A stretch of DNA of 44,611 nt from Bacteroidota bacterium (lineage in GTDB: Bacteria > Bacteroidota > Bacteroidia > Cytophagales > Cyclobacteriaceae): assembly GCA_027592755.1 (NCBI GenBank), contig JAQCLE010000026.1, positions 1-44,611 on the forward strand, given 5' to 3'. Numbering within the stretch: the first letter of the stretch is position 1; every line of letters begins with the position of its first letter. The translations under genes were made by a program, and so were the position numbers. Below are positions 36,962 to 44,611 of the stretch, in pieces. Under the pieces are notes generated by a model. The model worked only from the letters and a program-made list of their open reading frames with translations. It was not told where the DNA came from and searched no databases.

Positions 36962-38791
36962 ATGGATAAGAACCAGGTTATTGGCATCACCATGCTGGTG
37001 TTAATGTTTTGGGTTTACGTGGAATTTTTCGCTCCACAACCACCTCCTCCTGAAGAAGTGCTTTCGGAACAGCCTGCCGTTAAGGAGCAATCGGGTTCCA
37101 CATCACAGCAAGAAGTTTATCAGCCTATCCAACTTTCAAATTCGGAAATTGAAGCGCAAAATGCAGCACAGTTTGGAGCTTTCGCACAAGCAGCTTCTGG
37201 TAAGGAAAAAGACATCGTTATTGAGAACAACGCTTTAAGGGTGACATTCTCAACACTCGGGGGATCTCTTTCAGAAGTTTTGTTGAAAGATCATAAAACC
37301 TACACAGGTGAACCTCTTATACTTTCTGATAAGGGCAATCTAAAAATTTCGAAGCTTATCTCTTCACAGGGTAAAATCATCGATTTGAATGAACTTTATT
37401 TCTCATCATCTTCCAGATCGGTTCAGGTTGCAGTAGGAGATACAACACAAGTAATCTTTAGACTCGAATTTGATAGTTATCGCTACGTAGAGCAGGTTTA
37501 TACAATTGGAGGAACAGGCTTTGAGATCGGTTACAAATTAAATTTCGTTGGCCTTGATAACCTGATAGATAACCAGGATTTGAGACTGGTTTGGCTTAAT
37601 CATGCCAAACGCCTTGAAGCTAATCTTGCTGATGCGCGTACCAGGACAACGGTGCAATATTATACCCTTGGGGAAGACCTCAATGATTTATCATCTTCCA
37701 GTCCCGATGTATTGAGTGAGATATCCAATGAGGGAATAAGGTGGGCTTCTTTAAAACAGAAATTCTTTACCTCTGCTATCATTGCCGAGAATGGGTTCCG
37801 ATCAGGGGAGTTTAGTTCCTATTACAATCCATTGGATAGTGTAATAGTGAGAGAAGCCACTCTGACTTTGACTTATCCAATCGGTGATATCAAAACGGGG
37901 GAAGGCAATTTCAGTTTCTTTTTTGGCCCGAATAATTACCAGGTTTTGAAGAAAGTAACCGACGGTTTTGCTGAAAATGTGGACCTGGGATGGAAAATGT
38001 TTGCATTTATAAATAAGTTCCTGGTTGTTCCATTATTCAATTGGCTGGAGAATTACATCTCAAATTATGGCATCATTATCATGATCCTGGTAATTATCAT
38101 TAAGATCATTCTTTTTCCCCTTTCCTATAAGGCGTATATGTCCATGGCAAAAACTAAGGTATTTAAACCTGAACTGGACGAGATAAAAGCTAAATATCCC
38201 GATGATGCACAAAAGGCTCAGGCTGAACAAATGTCGATGTACCAAAAGGCAGGGATCAACCCATTGAGTGGATGTATTCCAATGGTGTTGCAAATGCCCA
38301 TCTTGCTTGCCTTGTTTTATTTCTTTCCTAATTCGATTGAGCTTAGACAGAAGAGTTTCCTTTGGGCGCATGATCTATCTACTTATGATAGTATTCTTGA
38401 TCTCCCATTTAACATTCCAATGTATGGCGATCACATAAGTTTATTTACCATACTAATGACTGCATCAACTGTACTTTACACATGGTCTAATAGTCAGATG
38501 ACCACGGTGCAGGGGCCGATGAAAACCATGCAATACATGATGCCTGTGATGTTTATGGTGTTCTTAAATTCCTACTCTTCTGGATTGACTTTTTACTATT
38601 TTGTTGCCAACATAGTCACCTTTGTTCAGCAAGCAATAATTCGTCGTTTTGTAGATGAAGACAAAATCAGAAAAGTGATCGAGGAGAACAAGAAAAAGAA
38701 TGCCAATAAGAAGTCTTCACCTTTTATGTCGCGTATTCAGGACGCAATGAAAGCTGGTGAGGAGCAACGCAGGCAGCAGAAGAAAAAATAG
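36962..38791 (+). CDS. yidC: Membrane protein insertase YidC
   Basis: A 609-residue inner-membrane insertase. The first helix is at residues 5-25 (VIGITMLVLMFWVYVEFF), then a proline-rich linker, a large beta-sandwich periplasmic P1 domain (about 70-345) starting at IVIENNALRVTFSTLGG, and the conserved five-helix core from about 350: WLENYISNYGIIIMILVIII, GINPLSGCIPMVLQMPILLALF (the signature segment), LYTWSN and FYYFVANIVTFVQQ. The C-terminal tail is strongly basic (ENKKKNANKKSS, then RRQQKKK), typical for ribosome contact in Bacteroidota. It helps Sec and acts alone to insert inner-membrane proteins. Cotranscribed with pyrG. Confidence 0.96.
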   Translation: MDKNQVIGITMLVLMFWVYVEFFAPQPPPPEEVLSEQPAVKEQSGSTSQQEVYQPIQLSNSEIEAQNAAQFGAFAQAASGKEKDIVIENNALRVTFSTLGGSLSEVLLKDHKTYTGEPLILSDKGNLKISKLISSQGKIIDLNELYFSSSSRSVQVAVGDTTQVIFRLEFDSYRYVEQVYTIGGTGFEIGYKLNFVGLDNLIDNQDLRLVWLNHAKRLEANLADARTRTTVQYYTLGEDLNDLSSSSPDVLSEISNEGIRWASLKQKFFTSAIIAENGFRSGEFSSYYNPLDSVIVREATLTLTYPIGDIKTGEGNFSFFFGPNNYQVLKKVTDGFAENVDLGWKMFAFINKFLVVPLFNWLENYISNYGIIIMILVIIIKIILFPLSYKAYMSMAKTKVFKPELDEIKAKYPDDAQKAQAEQMSMYQKAGINPLSGCIPMVLQMPILLALFYFFPNSIELRQKSFLWAHDLSTYDSILDLPFNIPMYGDHISLFTILMTASTVLYTWSNSQMTTVQGPMKTMQYMMPVMFMVFLNSYSSGLTFYYFVANIVTFVQQAIIRRFVDEDKIRKVIEENKKKNANKKSSPFMSRIQDAMKAGEEQRRQQKKK

Positions 38792-38934
38792 GTAATCATG
38801 CGAATATAGATCTTGTGCTATGATCAATCATGCAGTATTTCCTTTCCTGTATTTCGAAACAATCGAAATTGCCGGACCTCTTTTAATTGACTGAAACAAA
38901 ACTTAACTTTTCCCCTCATTGTAATTCATGAAAA

Positions 38935-39918
38935 ATGCAAAGAAGGGATTTTGTTAAGTCAACAGGGGCGTTTGCCCTTGGAGGTACTACCATTTTGGGT
39001 TGCCGAGAGAAGAGTGCTGAGGCTTCTGGTTTTCAAGCCGGAGACAATCCAAAGCGCTCCATTGTCATCTCAACGTGGAACAACATCGAAGCCAACAATG
39101 CCGCTTGGAAGGTGCTTTCCAAAGGAGGTAATGCTACAGATTCCGTAGAAGCCGGGGTTCAAATTCCTGAAGGCGACCCCAACGATCAAAGTGTGGGTTA
39201 TGGAGGCCGACCCGACAGGGAGGGCAAAGTAACCCTCGATGCTTCCATAATGAACCATGCCGGTGAATGTGGAGCGGTGGCTTTTTTGGAAGGAATCAAA
39301 CATCCAATCAAAGTAGCTCGGTTGGTAATGGAAAAAACCCCACATGTATTGATGGTAGGTGAAGGTGCTTTGCAATTCGCTGTTGAGAAAGGTTTTCGGG
39401 TTGAAGAGCTACTTACGCCTGAATCAGAGAATGAATGGAAGAAATGGTTGGTGGAGGCGCAATATAAGCCAGAGATCAACATTGAAAATCATGATACCAT
39501 TGGTATGGTTGCCCTTGATTCAAATGGTAACCTTGGTGGTGCATGCACCACAAGTGGCCTGGCCTGGAAAATGCGTGGCCGCGTAGGTGATTCACCTATT
39601 ATTGGTGCAGGGCTATTCGTAGATGGTGATGTTGGCGCTGCAACCGCGACGGGAGTAGGGGAGGCTGTCATTAAAATTGCAGGTAGCCATTTGGTCGTCG
39701 AATTTATGCGTCAGGGCAATTCTCCGGAAGATGCCTGTAAACTGGCGGTTGAAAGAATCATGAAAAAGGTTCCAAATCACGCTGATTTGCAGGTTGGATT
39801 CATTGCATTAAATCTGAACGGAGAATATGGGGGGTACGCTATTCAAAGGGGGTTCATTTATGCGGTACAGACCGATAGTGAAAGTATCATCAAAGATTCA
39901 AAATATTTTCTCGGTTAA
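38935..39918 (+). CDS. Exported N4-(beta-N-acetylglucosaminyl)-L-asparaginase
   Basis: A 327-residue Ntn-hydrolase of the glycosylasparaginase family, which cleaves the GlcNAc-Asn bond of glycoprotein remnants. The N-terminus has a Tat motif (QRRDFVKS) and a lipobox ILGC at residues 20-23, so it is probably a Tat-exported lipoprotein. The precursor cuts itself before Thr188 in NHDTIGMV (residues 185-192), freeing the nucleophile. WKMRGRVGDSPIIGAG (about 211-226) binds the substrate and ATATGVGEAVIK forms part of the second shell. It suggests breakdown of N-glycosylated proteins. cutC follows after five bases, so the two are in one operon. Confidence 0.9.
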   Translation: MQRRDFVKSTGAFALGGTTILGCREKSAEASGFQAGDNPKRSIVISTWNNIEANNAAWKVLSKGGNATDSVEAGVQIPEGDPNDQSVGYGGRPDREGKVTLDASIMNHAGECGAVAFLEGIKHPIKVARLVMEKTPHVLMVGEGALQFAVEKGFRVEELLTPESENEWKKWLVEAQYKPEINIENHDTIGMVALDSNGNLGGACTTSGLAWKMRGRVGDSPIIGAGLFVDGDVGAATATGVGEAVIKIAGSHLVVEFMRQGNSPEDACKLAVERIMKKVPNHADLQVGFIALNLNGEYGGYAIQRGFIYAVQTDSESIIKDSKYFLG

Positions 39919-39923
39919 GCAGT

Positions 39924-40664
39924 ATGATTCTCGAAGTCTGTGCTTATGATATCGAGTGGGCAGTGAAAGCCCAGAAAGCTGGAGCTGATCGTATTGAGTT
40001 ATGTTCCGGGTTCGCTGAAGGTGGGCTTACACCGGGATATGGTACCATCCAAAAATCCCGAAAACTGTTGGATATTGATCTCTTTATAATGATCCGACCC
40101 CGAGACGGTGATTTTCTCTATTCAGCAAAAGAATTTGAAATAATGGCAGATGATATTGCAATCGCCAAAGAACTGGGTGCAGACGGGGTTGTTTTCGGGA
40201 TGCTAAAAAAAGATGGAAGTATTGATATTAGGCGGATGTCGTCGCTTGTTCGGCTAGCCAAACCAATGGAAGTCACCTTCCACCGTGCTTTTGATATGGC
40301 AGACAAGCCATTCAAAGCCTTAATTGATATAATTGAAACAGGTTGTGATAGAATTCTTACATCAGGTCAAAGAGCAAAAGCATTCGATGGGATAGAATTG
40401 TTGCGTGAATTGAACGACCGAGCCGGAGATGAAATCAGCATTATGGCTGGTTCTGGAGTCAATAGTTCAAATATAGATGACATCGTTACGAAAACAGGCC
40501 TCCGGGAAGTTCATATGTCGGGTCACACTTTGATACCGAGTGGCATGATCTACAGGAAAAAGGGACTGACCATGGGTAGTGCCAGTAGTGATGAATTTGG
40601 CATTCATTCCATTAATTCTGAGGAAATCGCTAAGGTGAAGCAAATACTTGAAAATCTTAGTTGA
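39924..40664 (+). CDS. cutC: CutC family protein (copper homeostasis)
   Basis: A 246-residue TIM-barrel protein of the CutC family: LEVCAYDIEWAVKAQKAGADRIELC at the start (as LEVCAYDI and GADRIELC), GLTPGYG, MIRPRDGDFLYS (about residues 56-67), LGADGVVFGML, VTFHRAFDMA and CDRILTSGQ in the usual order. It was named for copper tolerance, but its biochemical role is unsettled. Cytoplasmic. The start is five bases after the stop of the glycosylasparaginase gene, and the SDR gene follows after 40 bases. Confidence 0.93.
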   Translation: MILEVCAYDIEWAVKAQKAGADRIELCSGFAEGGLTPGYGTIQKSRKLLDIDLFIMIRPRDGDFLYSAKEFEIMADDIAIAKELGADGVVFGMLKKDGSIDIRRMSSLVRLAKPMEVTFHRAFDMADKPFKALIDIIETGCDRILTSGQRAKAFDGIELLRELNDRAGDEISIMAGSGVNSSNIDDIVTKTGLREVHMSGHTLIPSGMIYRKKGLTMGSASSDEFGIHSINSEEIAKVKQILENLS

Positions 40665-40704
40665 GCTACAGGCTACTTAATAGAAGAAATGGTATATTGT
40701 TTCC

Positions 40705-41526
40705 ATGAATGAATTCAAGAATAAAACCGTATTCATCACTGGAGCAAGTAGGGGGATAGGATTGGCGATAGGTATAAGACTGGCACAGGAAGGGGCCAAT
40801 ATTGTGATCGCAGCGAAAACTGCAGAGGCTCATCCAAAATTACCAGGAACAATCTTCACCGCTGCAAAAGAAATTGAAGAGGCAGGAGGAAAGGCCCTGC
40901 CTTTGGTAGTAGATATCAGATTTGAAGAACAAGTTCAGGAAGCTGTTACCAAGGCTGTGGAAACATTCGGAGGTCTGGATATTTGCATCAACAATGCCAG
41001 CGCCATCAGCCTTACACCAACTTTAAAAACTGACATGAAGCGCTATGACCTGATGCATCAGGTAAATACCAGGGGAACATTCCTTACTTCAAAGATTTGC
41101 ATACCTCATCTGATGAAATCTGAAAACCCTCATATTCTCAACCTATCACCGCCACTAAATTTTGAAGCCAAATGGTTCGCACCACATGTAGCTTATACAA
41201 TTGCCAAATTTGGTATGAGCCTTTGTGTTTTGGGTATGGCGGAAGAACTCAGGGAGCATAATATTGCCGTAAATGCACTGTGGCCTAAGACCACAATAGC
41301 GACGGCTGCTGTTCAAAATTTGCTTGGTGGTGAACAACTTATTAATATGTCGAGGAAACCAGAAATTATTGGAGACGCAGCATATTATATTCTTAGAAGA
41401 AGAAGTTCAGAAAACACGGGTAACTATTATGTCGATGAGGAAGTTCTGAGGTCGGAAGGAGTTACTGATTTTGACAGTTACAATGTTGTTCCAGGGAATG
41501 ACCTCATGCCAGACTTTTTTATCTGA
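40705..41526 (+). CDS. SDR family oxidoreductase, HSDL2-like
   Basis: A 273-residue classical short-chain dehydrogenase: TGASRGIGLAIG (about residues 10-21) binds the nucleotide, NNAS (about 92-95) stabilises the fold, and the active site has Ser in LNLSPP and Tyr-x3-Lys in YTIAKFG. The AAKTAEAHPKLPGTI segment after the second strand and IAVNALWPKTTIATAA are typical of the hydroxysteroid dehydrogenase-like 2 (HSDL2) subgroup, here without the SCP2 lipid-binding tail found in eukaryotes. NADP(H) use is likely from the Lys after the second strand. Substrate unknown. It is followed by the branching enzyme after 28 bases. Confidence 0.88.
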   Translation: MNEFKNKTVFITGASRGIGLAIGIRLAQEGANIVIAAKTAEAHPKLPGTIFTAAKEIEEAGGKALPLVVDIRFEEQVQEAVTKAVETFGGLDICINNASAISLTPTLKTDMKRYDLMHQVNTRGTFLTSKICIPHLMKSENPHILNLSPPLNFEAKWFAPHVAYTIAKFGMSLCVLGMAEELREHNIAVNALWPKTTIATAAVQNLLGGEQLINMSRKPEIIGDAAYYILRRRSSENTGNYYVDEEVLRSEGVTDFDSYNVVPGNDLMPDFFI

Positions 41527-41554
41527 TATAGTATGTACGCTTAAAACAACCCCC

Positions 41555-43594
41555 ATGACTAAGAGGAGTAAAACGCAAAACGATCAGATACCAATTCTGG
41601 TTCAGAATGACCCATGGCTGGAGCCATATGTTGTCGAAATACAAAGGAGGTTAGACAGTTTTCAATCGGAGCTTGATAACATCAAGAACGCCGCAGGTGG
41701 TTTAAAAGCATTTGCCGAAGGTTACAAATATTTCGGTTTCAATTATGATAAAAAGGAAAAAGGATGGTGGTACCGCGAGTGGGCACCAAAAGCTTACAAT
41801 CTCTCCCTTATTGGCGATTTTAACAATTGGGATCGCAAGGCCAACCCATTAGAAAAAAATAATCGAGGATTCTGGGAAGTATTTCTTCCCGATTCTGAAT
41901 ACAAGGATAAACTTATTCATGACTCGGATGTCAAAGTGCACATAAGTGGTGCAAATGGTGAGATGGATAGAATTCCAGCCTACATTGAAAGAGCTACCCA
42001 GCCTGAGGGTAGAATAGACTATGTAGGAAAATTTTGGAACCCACCAGATGCCTTTAAATGGACTGACAAAAATTTCTCTCCTCAAAAGGCGAAAGATATG
42101 CCGTTGATCTATGAATGTCATATCGGGATGGCACAAGGGAAGGAAGGGGTAGGTACTTTCCGGGAGTTTACAGATAATGTGCTGCCCAGGATTAAGGATC
42201 TTGGCTATAATACGATCCAGACAATGGCTATTCAGGAGCATCCTTATTATGGCTCTTTTGGCTACCATGTAAGTAATTTTTTCGCCGTATCCAGTCGTTT
42301 TGGCACTCCGGATGATTTCAAATACTTGGTGAACAAAGCCCATGAGTTGGGTATAGCCGTCGTAATGGATTTGGTGCATTCTCATGCTGTTAAAAATATA
42401 TCCGAGGGGATCAACGAGTTCGATGGAAGTGATGATCAATACTTTCATTCCGGAGGTAGAGGATATCACAATGCCTGGGACAGTAAACTCTTCAATTATG
42501 GAAAATGGGAAGTAAGGCAGTTCATGCTTTCAAATGTTCGGTATTGGATTGAAGAATATCATGTTGATGGTTTTCGATTTGATGGTGTCACTTCCATGCT
42601 ATACATGCATCATGGTGACATATCGTTTGATCACTATGACAAATACTTTGTTTCAGAAGTTGATTGGGACAACCTTCTGTACCTTCAATTGGCTAATGAA
42701 TTGGCTCATTCGCTGAAACCGGGGATAATAACTATTGCTGAAGACATGAGTGGAATGCCCGGGCTGTGTAGACCTCAGAAAGAAGGTGGAGTTGGTTTTG
42801 ATTTTCGCCTGGGAATGGGTTTACCGGATTACTGGATAAAGCTGTTGAAAGAAAAGCGTGATGAAGATTGGAACATACATGAATTATGGGAAACCATGGC
42901 CAATCGACGTTATGGGGAGCGTACCATTGCCTACGCTGAATCTCATGATCAGGCCATCGTAGGTGACAAAACCATTGCATTTTGGCTGATGGACAAGGAA
43001 ATGTACACCCATATGCGCAAAGATATTGACAGTCACCTCATTGACCGCGGAATAGCATTTCACAAGATGATTCGGTTTTTTACAATGATATTGGGCGGTG
43101 AAGGATATCTCAATTTTATTGGGAATGAGTTTGGACATCCGGAGTGGATTGATTTTCCAAGAGAGGGTAATGGATGGAGCTACAAGTATGCCCGTCGGCA
43201 GTGGTCCTTAGTGGATAATATGGAATTACGTTATGAATTTCTAAACAACTTTGATCGGGCAATCGTCCATCTGACAGGGAAGTATCATGTATTGCAAGCA
43301 CTCGCTGCTCAACAGATTAATATGGATCAGGATAATCTTACATTGATTTTTGAACGAAATAATTTGATATTCTTGTTCAATTTCCATTGGGCAAACAGTA
43401 TTGCCGACTATCGTTTCAAGGTCCCGCATGCAGGAAAATACAAAATTATCCTCAATTCTGATGATGCCGATTTTGGGGGTTTTTCCCGTGTGGATAATTC
43501 CATAATACATCATTCAGTCAGTTTATTGGGAGAAAACTTTATGAGTGTTTATTTGCCCAATCGTACCTGCCTGGTGATTGAGAGTCTTAAATGA
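41555..43594 (+). CDS. 1,4-alpha-glucan branching enzyme, eukaryotic-type GH13_8
   Basis: From the ATG at 41555 the protein has 679 residues. The frame is open from 41471, inside the SDR gene, but that part reads as out-of-frame sequence. A CBM48 module (WWYREWAPKAYNLSLIGDFN, residues 71-90) precedes the GH13 barrel. Catalytic residues are Asp343 in DGFRFDGVTSM, Glu396 in IAEDMSG and Asp465 in ESHDQ. The region around 344-353, VTSMLYMHHG, and the ANRRYGERTIAY segment are those of the plant/animal/fungal type (GH13_8), not of the common bacterial GlgB (GH13_9). It makes alpha-1,6 branches in glycogen. No other glycogen gene is next to it. Confidence 0.92.
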   Translation: MTKRSKTQNDQIPILVQNDPWLEPYVVEIQRRLDSFQSELDNIKNAAGGLKAFAEGYKYFGFNYDKKEKGWWYREWAPKAYNLSLIGDFNNWDRKANPLEKNNRGFWEVFLPDSEYKDKLIHDSDVKVHISGANGEMDRIPAYIERATQPEGRIDYVGKFWNPPDAFKWTDKNFSPQKAKDMPLIYECHIGMAQGKEGVGTFREFTDNVLPRIKDLGYNTIQTMAIQEHPYYGSFGYHVSNFFAVSSRFGTPDDFKYLVNKAHELGIAVVMDLVHSHAVKNISEGINEFDGSDDQYFHSGGRGYHNAWDSKLFNYGKWEVRQFMLSNVRYWIEEYHVDGFRFDGVTSMLYMHHGDISFDHYDKYFVSEVDWDNLLYLQLANELAHSLKPGIITIAEDMSGMPGLCRPQKEGGVGFDFRLGMGLPDYWIKLLKEKRDEDWNIHELWETMANRRYGERTIAYAESHDQAIVGDKTIAFWLMDKEMYTHMRKDIDSHLIDRGIAFHKMIRFFTMILGGEGYLNFIGNEFGHPEWIDFPREGNGWSYKYARRQWSLVDNMELRYEFLNNFDRAIVHLTGKYHVLQALAAQQINMDQDNLTLIFERNNLIFLFNFHWANSIADYRFKVPHAGKYKIILNSDDADFGGFSRVDNSIIHHSVSLLGENFMSVYLPNRTCLVIESLK

Positions 43595-43654
43595 GTTGGT
43601 AATGAATGCAACTAACTCAAATTCTGATGGTCTATGGGATAAAGACTTTTAAAT

Positions 43655-44332
43655 ATGAAAACAATATTAACGCTGGTCTATGTTCTGATCGTATTTAGCC
43701 TTAGGGCACAGCAAATTCAAGACAGGCCTCAAACTGAATTCACCAAAATTGATTTGGGAGGGGCATTTGAAGTTGAAATCAAGGAAAGTTCCCGACATCA
43801 CGTGAGAATTGATGCAGATGAAGAATTAATGCCTGACATTGTTACAGAAGTTAATGGCAGTACCCTGAAGGTTTATATTGACCGTAAAAGATATGATTCA
43901 AAGCGAAAATCCTCTTTAGTTATTGAGTTTGTCAGATTAGAGGAGATTGAAATCAGTGGAGCGGTAGATATAATTTCCGCCGGAAAAATCAGAGCTGATG
44001 ATTTTAAACTCGACTTTTCCGGTGCAGGTGAAGCGAAACTTGAATTAGAATGCTCTAGGTTGGTTGTAGATATTTCAGGTGTTGGCGATATTGAAATTGA
44101 AGGAAGGGCAAATGAGCAAACCATCGATATATCAGGAGCGGGAACCTATGACGCGTATGATTTCGACTGTGATATCACCAATGTAGAAACGTCAGGCGTC
44201 GGTACGGCAGAAGTAATAGCAAATAAAGAGATCAAAGCAAGTACCTCTGGAGTAGGATCGATAAGATACCGAGGTAATCCTGGCCGTGTCGATATTAGCA
44301 CTTCAGGAATTGGAAGCATTAAGAAAGGATGA
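43655..44332 (+). CDS. DUF2807 (head GIN domain) exported protein, SGxG type
   Basis: A 225-residue protein with a signal peptide (about residues 1-19, ending SLRAQ) and a DUF2807 domain. S-G-[AVI]-G turns occur with the last Gly at residues 125, 144, 163, 183, 201 and 220, in a beta-solenoid-like repeat of 18-20 residues. The lysines of the first DUF2807 protein (6773-7450) are replaced here by E126, D145, T164, T184, S202 and S221. Both proteins are 225 residues and align without gaps from residue 95 on, so they are ancient paralogues. Periplasmic or surface-located; function unknown. It ends the forward run that starts at 38935, 60 bases after the branching enzyme. Confidence 0.85.
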   Translation: MKTILTLVYVLIVFSLRAQQIQDRPQTEFTKIDLGGAFEVEIKESSRHHVRIDADEELMPDIVTEVNGSTLKVYIDRKRYDSKRKSSLVIEFVRLEEIEISGAVDIISAGKIRADDFKLDFSGAGEAKLELECSRLVVDISGVGDIEIEGRANEQTIDISGAGTYDAYDFDCDITNVETSGVGTAEVIANKEIKASTSGVGSIRYRGNPGRVDISTSGIGSIKKG

Positions 44333-44611
44333 TAGTGCCCTTTTTTAAAAAGTCGATCAGCTTCGAACCATTTTGTTGATATTACTTAGTCCTTTGTCAA
44401 CTCACCAGGAGATTTATTGCTGACACCGCCCGAATAATACTATTCGTGTTGTTCCTATTCGTTATTCTATAGCCGATAAAGGCCTTACATCTCCCCTTAA
44501 TTTATGTTTAGAGGTTTCCATAATCGTAGAGGATATTTCATGTGTTTTGACGAGTTTTATCCTGTGTTCGTCGATAAAGTCAAACTTTTATTGATGAGAA
44601 AGGTATAAAGT
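44333..44611. other. Terminal intergenic stretch with no recognisable gene
   Basis: The last 279 bases hold no long ORF, RNA or strong hairpin that I can support. Short AT-rich readings occur on both strands. A following gene probably begins beyond the window. Confidence 0.5.

Noticed and set aside
41849-42469. 206-codon minus-strand ORF inside the branching enzyme gene
   Set aside because: It lies entirely opposite a conserved catalytic domain and shows no start region or motif of its own.

Overview
The window reads as a chromosomal segment of a Bacteroidota bacterium, most likely a cytophagia-type marine or soil lineage; I cannot name genus or species. Grounds: a type IX secretion plug protein (DUF5103), two DUF2807 'head GIN' surface proteins, a CarboxypepD_reg/TonB-dependent receptor remnant, a DUF7009-like protein, many starts without a Shine-Dalgarno, and several TTTG/TAnnTTTG-type promoters of the kind used by Bacteroidota sigma factor. 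Composition looks even at roughly 40% GC. There is no IS element, prophage or CRISPR array.

Layout. 1-4.4 kb: catabolic genes (the C-terminal part of a TIGR02603-type cytochrome, a Tat-exported hydroxypyruvate-isomerase-like protein, 5-dehydro-4-deoxyglucarate dehydratase, glycerol kinase). 4.4-13.3 kb: a membrane-anchored patatin phospholipase, a DUF2807 protein, a sodium:solute symporter, a monoacylglycerol-lipase-like hydrolase overlapping a HAD phosphatase, a Tat/lipoprotein sugar isomerase, and a MATE exporter behind a structured leader. 13.3-17.0 kb: an unknown lipoprotein, then a decayed zone in which the 5' part of a TonB-dependent receptor with two homopolymer frameshifts runs into the 3' membrane half of an ABC transporter, followed by tRNA-Arg(CCG). 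17.0-23.8 kb: a glycolytic pair (class I aldolase, PPi-type phosphofructokinase), a glycosyltransferase, a 0.8-kb non-coding gap with decayed sequence, and a K+-dependent-type membrane pyrophosphatase. 24-32.3 kb: a 5'-damaged DinB-like gene, the T9SS plug gene, a large exported protein with an OmpA-like segment, trmB, a DPM1-like glycosyltransferase, a TrpF-like protein lacking the catalytic Cys, and mnmA. 32.4-38.8 kb: egtB-egtD (ergothioneine), a DUF7009-like gene, pyrG-yidC. 38.9-44.3 kb: a tight forward run of glycosylasparaginase, cutC, an SDR, a eukaryotic-type glycogen branching enzyme and a second DUF2807 gene.

How it fits together. The PPi-type phosphofructokinase and the ion-pumping pyrophosphatase suggest a cell that uses pyrophosphate as an energy carrier in glycolysis and at the membrane. 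Glycerol kinase, patatin and monoacylglycerol-lipase-like genes suggest use of host or detrital lipids; the sugar-acid genes suggest use of uronate or aldarate sugars. I did not find a clear, wholly new multigene system. The most unusual items are the MATE leader (promoter, 17-codon ORF and stem-loop), the receptor/ABC deletion fusion, and the two gaplessly alignable DUF2807 paralogues that differ by a lysine ladder.
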